Of a stretch of 6,018 nt of DNA, positions 1 through 5,023 are shown piece after piece (positions within the stretch are counted from its first letter, which is position 1; the number at the start of each line of letters is the position of its first letter). The translations under genes were made by a program, and so were the position numbers. Below the pieces are notes generated by a model. That model was not told the DNA's origin. It saw only the letters and a program-made list of their open reading frames with translations, and ran no database searches. This DNA is from Clostridia bacterium (GTDB lineage Bacteria > Bacillota > Clostridia > Oscillospirales > Acutalibacteraceae), in assembly GCA_017631745.1 (NCBI GenBank), contig JAGBSR010000110.1, positions 1-6,018 of the forward strand. The letters are read 5' to 3'.

Positions 1-683
1 GAGATTGATGAACCGTTGCCGAGGTGGCAGGTTACAACTCTGAGCTCGTCTTCATTGTACTTGCCGGGGTACTTCTTCATAAGAAAGTCTGTAGCACGAG
101 CTGAAACATATCTGTGGCTTGTGCCGTGGAAGCCATACTTTCTGATGCCGTGCTTGAGGTAATATTTGTAGGGGAGAGCATACATATATGCAAAGTCGGG
201 GATAGTTGCGTGGAAAGCTGTGTCGAATACTGCAACCTGAGGAATGCCTGCCATAATCTTTTCGCAAACCTCGATACCGATAAGGTTAGCGGGGTTGTGG
301 AGAGGACCGAGGGGGATGCATCTTCTTACTGCGGCCTTAACATCTTCTGTTACGAGTACGCTGCCGCTGAATTCTTCACCGCCGTGAAGTACGCGGTGAC
401 CGACTGCATTGATGTCAGCCATTGACTCGAGGATACCGATTTCCTTGTCGGTAAGTGTGTCAAGAAGAATGGTGATAGCATCGTTGTGGTCCATAGCCTG
501 AACGGGTTTTTTGTCGAAGAGCTTAACTTCTTCGCCGTCTTTGTCAACCTTGTGAGTGAATGTGCAGGCTGTGCCGATCTGCTCAAAAATACCTTTAGCG
601 ATAACCTTAGCTTCGGGCATATCAAATACCTGATACTTGAGTGAAGAACTGCCTGCGTTGATGATTAATTCTTTGAAACTCAT
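1..683 (-). CDS. ackA: Acetate kinase, N-terminal part (runs off the window)
   Basis: Cytoplasmic enzyme interconverting acetate + ATP and acetyl phosphate + ADP; in fermenters it makes ATP from acetyl phosphate. The reading frame stays open from the ATG at 681-683 to the window edge, giving 227 complete codons of the roughly 400 usual for the family. Visible family motifs: N-terminal IINAGSSSLKYQVFD (ATP/phosphate-binding ASKHA fold), GHRVLHGGEEF with Arg97, VFDTAFH with Asp154, YGFHGTSHRYV with His186, and CHLGNGSS just before the edge. By family knowledge these correspond to the catalytic Arg, Asp and His residues of archaeal acetate kinase. The start is fixed by an AAGAGGTG ribosome binding site 7 bases upstream and by the conserved N-terminus. 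A phosphotransacetylase gene, often the partner, is not upstream; ackA has its own promoter. The C-terminal half is outside the window. Nothing looks broken. Confidence 0.97.
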   Translation of the reverse strand, partial: MSFKELIINAGSSSLKYQVFDMPEAKVIAKGIFEQIGTACTFTHKVDKDGEEVKLFDKKPVQAMDHNDAITILLDTLTDKEIGILESMADINAVGHRVLHGGEEFSGSVLVTEDVKAAVRRCIPLGPLHNPANLIGIEVCEKIMAGIPQVAVFDTAFHATIPDFAYMYALPYKYYLKHGIRKYGFHGTSHRYVSARATDFLMKKYPGKYNEDELRVVTCHLGNGSSI

Positions 684-713
684 ATTTTCGCACCTCTTAT
701 TTTTTTATAGTGT

Positions 714-734
714 GACTGCCGTTTCGGGCAGGTC
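714..734 (-). promoter_or_regulatory. Small hairpin in the ackA leader
   Basis: In the predicted 5' leader of ackA, the arms GAC-CTGCC and GGCA-GTC can pair, with a single bulged base and a short GAAAC-type loop. It lies about 20 bases upstream of the ribosome binding site and does not sequester it. No T-tract follows, so it is not a leader terminator. It may stabilise the messenger or may have no function. Confidence 0.35.
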
Positions 735-751
735 ATAAATTCATAAACATT

Positions 752-780
752 ATTATATCACAGTTTTTTTTATTTTTCCA
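752..780 (-). promoter_or_regulatory. SigA-type promoter of ackA
   Basis: Read on the minus strand: -35 TGGAAA (775-780, 4 of 6 consensus bases), a spacer of exactly 17 bp, and a perfect TATAAT -10 (752-757) preceded by TG one base away (extended -10). The predicted transcript starts near 745, giving a leader of about 60 bases before the ackA ATG. Assigned by pattern only. Confidence 0.75.
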
Positions 781-862
781 CTTATTTATAAATTTTATTT
801 TTCTTTTTTTGTACCCTGCCGAAAAGGGAAAGGTTTGCTGTATGGAAAATTTTTATTTGTTT

Positions 863-877
863 TATACAAGTTGTATA
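863..877. promoter_or_regulatory. Perfect 15-bp palindrome, possible operator
   Basis: TATACAA, one central G, TTGTATA: seven-base arms that are exact reverse complements. The size and odd centre suit a site for a dimeric repressor (TetR- or GntR-type sites can look like this), but no regulator gene is in the window. It lies about 85 bp behind the ackA -35 and over 250 bp from the antiporter promoter, so its target is unclear. The sequence is AT-rich and could arise by chance. Confidence 0.35.
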
Positions 878-1058
878 GAAGCTGATGGTTTGTATTAACA
901 CTTTATCACTTAAAAAGGGAAATAGTAACAAAAATATCAGATTTTATTTGGTTAGTTTGGATATTGCATTAAAGCGTAAAAGGTGATAGAATGAATACAC
1001 TTCAGAAACACGAATGAGTGAGAGCATATTTGATGCTTTTAAAAAGAGAAAATATATT

Positions 1059-1087
1059 GAAAGGGAGGCTGTAAGAGCCTCCCTTTC
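1059..1087. terminator. Strong hairpin, possible terminator of an unseen transcript
   Basis: GAAAGGGAGGCT and AGCCTCCCTTTC are perfect 12-bp arms around a 5-base GTAAG loop. The plus-strand tail is only moderately T-rich (CGACTTTGTG). The minus-strand tail is better (AATATATTTTCTCTTTTT). No gene ends here on either strand, so it may insulate the antiporter promoter, end a small RNA, or be a relic of a lost gene. The hairpin is certain; its terminator role is inferred. Confidence 0.55.
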
Positions 1088-1130
1088 GACTTTGTGTGGG
1101 AAATTATGAATGTTTTATTGTTTTAAAGCA

Positions 1131-1159
1131 TTGATTTTTAATGTAAAATGCTGTATACT
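1131..1159 (+). promoter_or_regulatory. SigA-type promoter of the NhaC-family antiporter gene
   Basis: -35 TTGATT (1131-1136), 17-bp spacer, -10 TATACT (1154-1159). The predicted start near 1166 leaves a leader of about 25 bases carrying the CGGAGG ribosome binding site. Because the promoter lies downstream of the in-frame ATG at 1110, it supports the 1191 start. The hexamers and spacing are the same as those at 3240-3268. Confidence 0.75.
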
Positions 1160-1190
1160 GTATTTATCTTTAAAAACGGAGGAAAACAAA

Positions 1191-2993
1191 ATGCAAAAGA
1201 ACAAAAAAAGTATAGCAAAAATACTCCTTGCAATTATGGTTATTTTTGCTCTTGCGGTACCTGTATCAGGTATGGCATTTGCAACTGAGGATATAGCTAC
1301 AGGCGAGATCCTTATGGCGACTGATGCTCCTGTTGCATCAGATGAAATTTCAGACGACGACCTCACAGCGCCTGCAGCTGAGGGCGAGGGTCCTTTAGCA
1401 GATGGCGCAATGCCCTCAATCGAAGACGATATGGCTACTGACGATACTCTCACAACAGGCGAAGTTGAGGCAGAAACAGAAGAGGAAACAAATAAGTATG
1501 CAGAAACCTTCTGGGCTCTTGTGCCTCCCATCATCGCTATCGGTCTTGCACTTATCACCAAGGAAGTTTATTCATCACTTCTCGTTGGTATCATTTTCGG
1601 TGCACTCCTTACAACATCATTCAACGTTGTCGGTGCTATTGATAATCTGACAAATCAGGGCTTTATCCCTGCAGTATCAGACACAGCAGGTATCTTTATC
1701 TTCCTTGTGCTTCTCGGTATCGTAGTAGCTCTCATCAATAAGTGCGGTGGCTCATATGCATTCGGTCAGTGGGCTAAAAAGCATGTTAAGTCAAAGACAG
1801 GCATTATGTTTGCTACTTTCTTACTCGGTTGTCTTATCTTTATCGATGACTATTTCAACTGCCTTACAGTTGGTTCAGTTATGAGACCCGTTACAGATGC
1901 AAAGAACGTTTCAAGAGCGAAGCTCGCATACATTATCGATGCAACAGCTGCTCCCATCTGTATGATAGCTCCCATTTCATCATGGGCTGCTGCAGTTTCA
2001 GACTTCGCAGAGGGCACAGGTCTTAACGGTTACGAGCTTTTCATTAAAGCTATTCCTTATAACTTCTACTCACTTCTCACAATCGGTTTCGTTGTAATGA
2101 GCCTTGCTATGAAGGTTGACTTCGGCTCAATGAAGCTCCACGAAGCTAACGCAGAAAAGGGTGACCTCTTCACAACAGGCGACAGAGTTGAAGCTGTAGA
2201 AGATGCTCCCAATGCTAAGGGTAAGCTTATCGATCTTGCACTTCCTATTATCGCTCTTATTGTTTCCAGCGTATGGGGTCTTGTTTATGTCGGCAAACAG
2301 AACGGCGGCGAAACAATCCAGGATATATTCGCAAACACAGATGCTACCGTAGGTCTTCCCTTGGGCGCATTTGTTGCAACAGTACTTATCGTAATCTATC
2401 TTGTTGCAAGACGCGTTATCGGCTTCAAAGAAGCTATGGAATGTGTACCCAAGGGCTTCATTTCAATGGTACCCGCTATTCTCATTCTTACATTTGCAAC
2501 TGCTCTTAAGAATATGACAGGCCTTCTTGGTGCAGACGTTTACGTTCACGACCTTATGGAAGGCGCAGCAGAGGGTCTTCAGAGCTTCCTGCCTGCAATT
2601 ATCTTTGTTGTTGCTTGTCTTCTTGCTTTTGCAACAGGCACATCATGGGGTACATTCGGTATTCTTATTCCTATCGTTGCAGCAGTATTTGATCCCACAG
2701 ACGAGCTTCTTTACATCGGTATGTCAGCTTGTCTTGCAGGTGCAGTATGCGGTGACCATTGCTCACCCATTTCAGACACAACAATTATGGCATCAGCAGG
2801 TGCACAGTGCAATCACGTAAATCACGTAAACACACAGCTTCCCTATGCTATTTTCGTTGCTGCGATTTCATTCGTAGGCTTCATCATCGCAGGCTTTGTA
2901 CAGAAGATTTATATTGTACTTCCTCTTATGTTTGTAATCCTCTTCCTTGCACTTCTTCTCATCAAGATGACAACAGGCAAGAAAAAGGCGTAA
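1191..2993 (+). CDS. NhaC-family Na+/H+ antiporter with signal peptide and acidic exported N-terminus
   Basis: Polytopic membrane protein of 600 residues, predicted to exchange Na+ (or an organic anion, as in MleN-type relatives) for protons. Family evidence (Na_H_antiporter, NhaC group): LIFIDDYFNCLTVGS (215-229), GTSWGTFGILIPI (483-495) and GDHCSPISDTTIMASAGA (521-538), followed by CNHVNHVNTQLPYA, within about ten or more hydrophobic segments from residue 107 to 592. Residues 1-31 form a classic signal peptide (KNKK, hydrophobic stretch, A-F-A before TED). Residues 32-101 contain 23 Asp/Glu and no Lys, Arg or His, and would be extracytoplasmic. The start at 1191 is chosen because CGGAGG lies 8 bases upstream and the promoter sits at 1131-1159; an in-frame ATG at 1110 would add 27 residues encoded across that promoter. 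It is a single-gene unit ending at the 3020-3056 terminator. Substrate is not determinable from sequence; the family call is strong. Confidence 0.93.
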   Translation: MQKNKKSIAKILLAIMVIFALAVPVSGMAFATEDIATGEILMATDAPVASDEISDDDLTAPAAEGEGPLADGAMPSIEDDMATDDTLTTGEVEAETEEETNKYAETFWALVPPIIAIGLALITKEVYSSLLVGIIFGALLTTSFNVVGAIDNLTNQGFIPAVSDTAGIFIFLVLLGIVVALINKCGGSYAFGQWAKKHVKSKTGIMFATFLLGCLIFIDDYFNCLTVGSVMRPVTDAKNVSRAKLAYIIDATAAPICMIAPISSWAAAVSDFAEGTGLNGYELFIKAIPYNFYSLLTIGFVVMSLAMKVDFGSMKLHEANAEKGDLFTTGDRVEAVEDAPNAKGKLIDLALPIIALIVSSVWGLVYVGKQNGGETIQDIFANTDATVGLPLGAFVATVLIVIYLVARRVIGFKEAMECVPKGFISMVPAILILTFATALKNMTGLLGADVYVHDLMEGAAEGLQSFLPAIIFVVACLLAFATGTSWGTFGILIPIVAAVFDPTDELLYIGMSACLAGAVCGDHCSPISDTTIMASAGAQCNHVNHVNTQLPYAIFVAAISFVGFIIAGFVQKIYIVLPLMFVILFLALLLIKMTTGKKKA

Positions 2994-3019
2994 TTCCGGT
3001 TATAACTTGCAATAGTATT

Positions 3020-3056
3020 AAGCGAGTAGGTTGATTCCTGCTCGCTTTTTTGTTTT
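3020..3056 (+). terminator. Rho-independent terminator after the antiporter gene
   Basis: AAGCGAGTAGG pairs with CCTGCTCGCTT (11 bp with one G-T wobble) around TTGATT, followed by a T-rich tail (TTTTGTTTT). It starts 26 bases after the TAA stop and closes the antiporter unit. Confidence 0.92.
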
Positions 3057-3060
3057 AGGT

Positions 3061-3165
3061 TGCGGTGAAGGGGGGAGGCGGCTCCATCAAATCGCCTTTG
3101 GGCGATTTGCGGTGACTGCCGTCGCCGACCCGAACGAAGTTCGGGTATGGAGCCGCCGTGCCTCC
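3061..3165. repeat. GC-rich four-way-junction (cloverleaf-like) intergenic element
   Basis: An outer 11-bp perfect stem (3077-3087 with 3147-3157) encloses three adjacent hairpins: 3088-3096/3101-3109 (9 bp, loop TTTG), 3110-3116/3121-3127 (7 bp with one G-T pair, loop TGCC) and 3129-3135/3139-3145 (7 bp, loop GAA). Only 0, 0, 1 and 1 unpaired bases separate the four stems. GGAGG at 3074-3078 can alternatively pair with CCTCC at 3161-3165. The element is much more GC-rich than its AT-rich flanks. It lies between the antiporter terminator and the next promoter, so it should not be part of either neighbour's coding transcript. It resembles a REP/MITE-like interspersed repeat, but only one copy is in the window, so 'repeat' is inferred. 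Loops of 3-4 bases exclude a tRNA. Confidence 0.6.
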
Positions 3166-3220
3166 TTGACAGCATTGACCTGCGGCAGTGTTAGTTATTA
3201 ATTTTTTACAAAATTTCCTG

Positions 3221-3242
3221 CAATAAAATCGATATTTTATTG
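3221..3242. promoter_or_regulatory. 22-bp dyad overlapping the symporter -35, candidate operator
   Basis: CAATAAAAT (3221-3229), centre CGAT, ATTTTATTG (3234-3242): exact 9-base inverted arms. The right arm covers the first three bases of the -35 (3240-3245), where a bound repressor would block polymerase. Sugar symporter genes are often controlled this way, but no regulator is visible here and the AT-rich arms reduce the weight of the match. Confidence 0.45.
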
Positions 3243-3268
3243 ATTTTTGTTTTTTGATATTGTATACT
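3240..3268 (+). promoter_or_regulatory. SigA-type promoter of the GPH-family symporter gene
   Basis: -35 TTGATT (3240-3245), 17-bp spacer, -10 TATACT (3263-3268) with TG directly before it. The start is predicted near 3275, giving a leader of about 25 bases. The layout is nearly identical to the antiporter promoter. Confidence 0.75.
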
Positions 3269-3299
3269 AAAATTAATACATATACGAAAGGGCGAGAAT

Positions 3300-4790
3300 A
3301 TGAAGAAATTTTTCCTTTTTGACAATACAGAAACCGATACCAAGGTTTCTAATACCCGTTTGCTTTCATATGCTGCAGGTCTGGTAGGTCAGAATATGAC
3401 ATACAGCCTTGTTTCAAGCAGACTCTTTGTCTATCTCAACACTATCCTTAAAATACCGTCGGAGAAAACAGGTATTATCACAGGTGTCAGTACACTGTGG
3501 GATGCAATCAACGACCCACTTGTCGGCGGTCTTATTGACCGCAGAAAGCACAGACCGGGATATAAACTGCGTCCTTTCCTCTTATGGACCCCTGTAATCA
3601 TAGGTATACTTGTTTTCCTGATGTTTGTTGATTTCGGCTTCAGCGAAAGCAAAACAATAGCCTTTGTGCTTCTGTTATACATACTCTTTGACGTGTTCTA
3701 TTCCTTGCAGGATATTTCTATTTGGGGTATTGCCGCAATGTCAAGCCCTGACTCAGCCGAGCGTAGGCGAGTAATTCAGTGGATTTCAATCGCTGCAGGT
3801 CTTGGCGGTACTATAGCGGGCCTTTTCCCGACTTTTAAAGATATCTTTGTCAAAAACGGAATTATGAGCGAAAAAAACACCTATGTTTTCGGTGCTCTTG
3901 TTTTTGGTCTGGGCGGTATGGTTATAGCAATGCTGGCTTACAGAATGAAAGAAAAAGTCGATGAAGTTGATAATGAAAAGAAAAGCAGTATTTTGCAGGA
4001 TATTTTAGACCTCAGACATAATAAAACACTAATTATCGTCTGCCTTGCAAGAACAGTGCAGAGTATTTCAATTGCATTGCCATGGGAATATTTCTTCGAA
4101 ACACAGGGCGTTTCCTATAACGTCTTTGGTACAGAAATTTCCGGCGGTACAGCTCAGGTAGTTTATGGAGCAATTATGGGCGTACCCGGAGCAATTGCAA
4201 TGTTCTTTGCCATTAAGCTTATCAAAAAATTAGGCGGTAACAAAAAGCTTCTTGTTTTCTCTGAGATAGCAACAATTATTGCGCGTATTATTGCTTTTTA
4301 TGTGGGTGCAAATGACCGTTTCCTCAATATCGGTGCACTCGCTGCGGTTATGGCTCTTCTCGGTACCGCTCAGGTTTTCACCAATATGAAAGATATTGCC
4401 CACCGTTCACTTCTTACCAACTCAATTGACGAAGTTGAACTCAAGACAGGCAAACGTACTGAGGGCATCACTTTCTCAATGCAGAACTTTGTTTCAAAGC
4501 TCACAGGTGCTATCCCCAAGTTCATTCAGGGTTATGTTCTTAAATTCCTTGGTTTTGACCAAAACATTAAGCATGCAGCAAATCAGACTGTTATAAATGC
4601 TCAGGTTGCTCCCAGATTCCTCAAATACCGTTGGCATCAGTTTATCTTAGGACCTGTAATCGGTTCAGTTCTTTATCTTATTGTTATCCTTTTCCTCAAA
4701 GACGACGCGAGTCATATCGCAGAGGTTGAAAGACAGCTTAAGGAAAAGAGAGAAGCTGCAGCTCTTGAGCTTGAGAAGGCTCAGGCTTAA
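3300..4790 (+). CDS. GPH-family (MelB-like) sugar:cation symporter
   Basis: Inner-membrane transporter of the major facilitator superfamily, glycoside-pentoside-hexuronide:cation symporter group (MFS_2), 496 residues, close to the usual 450-500. Key signs: WDAINDPLVGGLIDRR (67-82), whose Asp68 and Asp72 have the spacing of the cation-binding aspartates of MelB; GYKLRPFLLW (87-96) in the next loop; and DEVELKTGKRTEG (377-389), the family's cytoplasmic-loop motif. About twelve hydrophobic segments are present. The C-terminus (466-496) is a charged helix rich in Glu, Lys and Ala, likely cytoplasmic. The ATG at 3300 is 7 bases after AAAGGG (3287-3292) and follows its own promoter. No glycosidase or regulator is adjacent, so the sugar cannot be named. 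No terminator is visible before the small gene at 4867, so some read-through into it is likely. Confidence 0.93.
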   Translation: MKKFFLFDNTETDTKVSNTRLLSYAAGLVGQNMTYSLVSSRLFVYLNTILKIPSEKTGIITGVSTLWDAINDPLVGGLIDRRKHRPGYKLRPFLLWTPVIIGILVFLMFVDFGFSESKTIAFVLLLYILFDVFYSLQDISIWGIAAMSSPDSAERRRVIQWISIAAGLGGTIAGLFPTFKDIFVKNGIMSEKNTYVFGALVFGLGGMVIAMLAYRMKEKVDEVDNEKKSSILQDILDLRHNKTLIIVCLARTVQSISIALPWEYFFETQGVSYNVFGTEISGGTAQVVYGAIMGVPGAIAMFFAIKLIKKLGGNKKLLVFSEIATIIARIIAFYVGANDRFLNIGALAAVMALLGTAQVFTNMKDIAHRSLLTNSIDEVELKTGKRTEGITFSMQNFVSKLTGAIPKFIQGYVLKFLGFDQNIKHAANQTVINAQVAPRFLKYRWHQFILGPVIGSVLYLIVILFLKDDASHIAEVERQLKEKREAAALELEKAQA

Positions 4791-4800
4791 TAAAAACCTG

Positions 4801-4829
4801 TTGATTTTTAAAAAATAATGTGCTATTAT
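4801..4829 (+). promoter_or_regulatory. Promoter of the small-protein gene (extended -10)
   Basis: -35 TTGATT (4801-4806), 17-bp spacer, -10 TATTAT (4824-4829) preceded by TG and one base. The first eleven bases (TTGATTTTTAA) equal those of the antiporter promoter. A 7-base inverted repeat (4813-4819 with 4825-4831) overlaps the -10. The transcript would start near 4836, with a leader of about 30 bases. Confidence 0.65.
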
Positions 4830-4866
4830 TTAATAAAGAATAAACTTCAGAAAGGAGAAATCAACA

Positions 4867-4974
4867 ATGTCAATCGGTGAAGTTATTGCTATGTTAGAAA
4901 ACATCATCAAGATGCTTATTGAACTTTTCAGTGGCTATTTCGGCGGTGAAGCTGAAGAGACACCCGAAGCATAA
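4867..4974 (+). CDS. 35-residue acidic amphipathic small protein, unknown function
   Basis: I do not recognise the family. The ATG at 4867 follows AAAGGAG (4851-4857) with 9 bases between, and the frame ends in TAA at 4972-4974. Residues 2-25 form a probable amphipathic helix: Ile3, Val6, Ile7, Leu10, Ile13, Ile14, Leu17, Leu20, Phe21 and Tyr24 line one face, while Glu5, Glu11, Asn12, Lys15 and Glu19 are mainly opposite. A YFGG turn (24-27) leads into an acidic tail, EAEETPEA. There are seven acidic residues and one basic, and no signal peptide. It has its own promoter, a strong ribosome binding site and an immediate terminator, so it is a complete gene too short for default gene callers. It follows the sugar symporter by 76 bases without an intervening terminator, so it might also be co-transcribed. 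A membrane-surface peptide, transporter accessory or secreted peptide precursor are all possible; none is shown. Confidence 0.75.
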   Translation: MSIGEVIAMLENIIKMLIELFSGYFGGEAEETPEA

Positions 4975-4991
4975 TGATTTAACGGCTATAT

Positions 4992-5023
4992 AAAAGAGAC
5001 TATCGCAGTGATAGTCTCTTTTT
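4992..5023. terminator. Bidirectional terminator shared by the small gene and spoIIE
   Basis: AAAAGAGACTATC and GATAGTCTCTTTT are perfect 13-bp arms around GCAGT. On the plus strand the hairpin runs into a T-tract 17 bases after the small gene's stop; on the minus strand it starts next to the spoIIE TGA and its other arm supplies a T-run. It ends both convergent units. Confidence 0.92.

Larger units (their letters stand above)
684..1190. other. 507-base divergent intergenic region without a convincing protein gene
   Basis: AT-rich spacer between divergent ackA and the antiporter gene. Apart from the two promoters it holds a 7+1+7 palindrome at 863-877, a weak hairpin at 1021-1039 and a strong 12-bp hairpin at 1059-1087. 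Between about 780 and 1058 I find no reading frame with a ribosome binding site. Tiny frames exist (9 codons including the stop from 991, 31 residues from 1014), but the second has no Shine-Dalgarno and reads through the hairpin. A non-coding transcript ending at the hairpin is possible but unproven. Confidence 0.6.

Noticed and set aside
114..425. Plus-strand frame of 103 codons opposite ackA
   Set aside because: Antisense to conserved acetate kinase motifs; no ribosome binding site.
712..722. 11-base match GTGACTGCCGT between the ackA leader and the junction element (3112-3122)
   Set aside because: The flanking bases and structures differ; too short to claim a second repeat copy.
991..1017. 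8-residue leader-peptide-like frame (MNTLQKHE)
   Set aside because: AGGTGATAG lies close upstream, but there is no run of regulatory codons, no alternative hairpins, and the antiporter promoter is downstream of it, so attenuation is not supported.
1014..1109. 31-residue frame (MSESIFDAFKKRK...) in the spacer
   Set aside because: No Shine-Dalgarno, and its sequence includes both arms of the 1059-1087 hairpin, which better explains the conservation-like pattern.
1127..1152. AGCATT/AATGCT inverted pair around the antiporter promoter spacer
   Set aside because: Six-base arms 14 bases apart in AT-rich DNA are expected by chance.
1115..1561. Minus-strand frame of 148 codons opposite the antiporter N-terminus
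   Set aside because: It is Ser/Ala-rich as expected from the complement of the acidic low-complexity segment, it overlaps the antiporter promoter, and there is no start signal.
3061..3115. Direct repeat TGCGGTGA (3061-3068 and 3108-3115) as a target-site duplication
   Set aside because: The second copy lies inside the element, not at its far edge, so it does not flank an insertion.
3061..3165. tRNA or tRNA-like gene suggested by the cloverleaf shape
   Set aside because: Loops are 3-4 bases, the closing stem is 11 bp, and no anticodon loop, 7-base T loop or CCA is present.
2909..3175. Minus-strand frame of 88 codons across the antiporter end and the junction element
   Set aside because: No ribosome binding site; it overlaps a real gene's 3' end, a terminator and a structured element. 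Its Arg/Ser/Gln-rich translation is what GC-rich inverted repeats give by chance.
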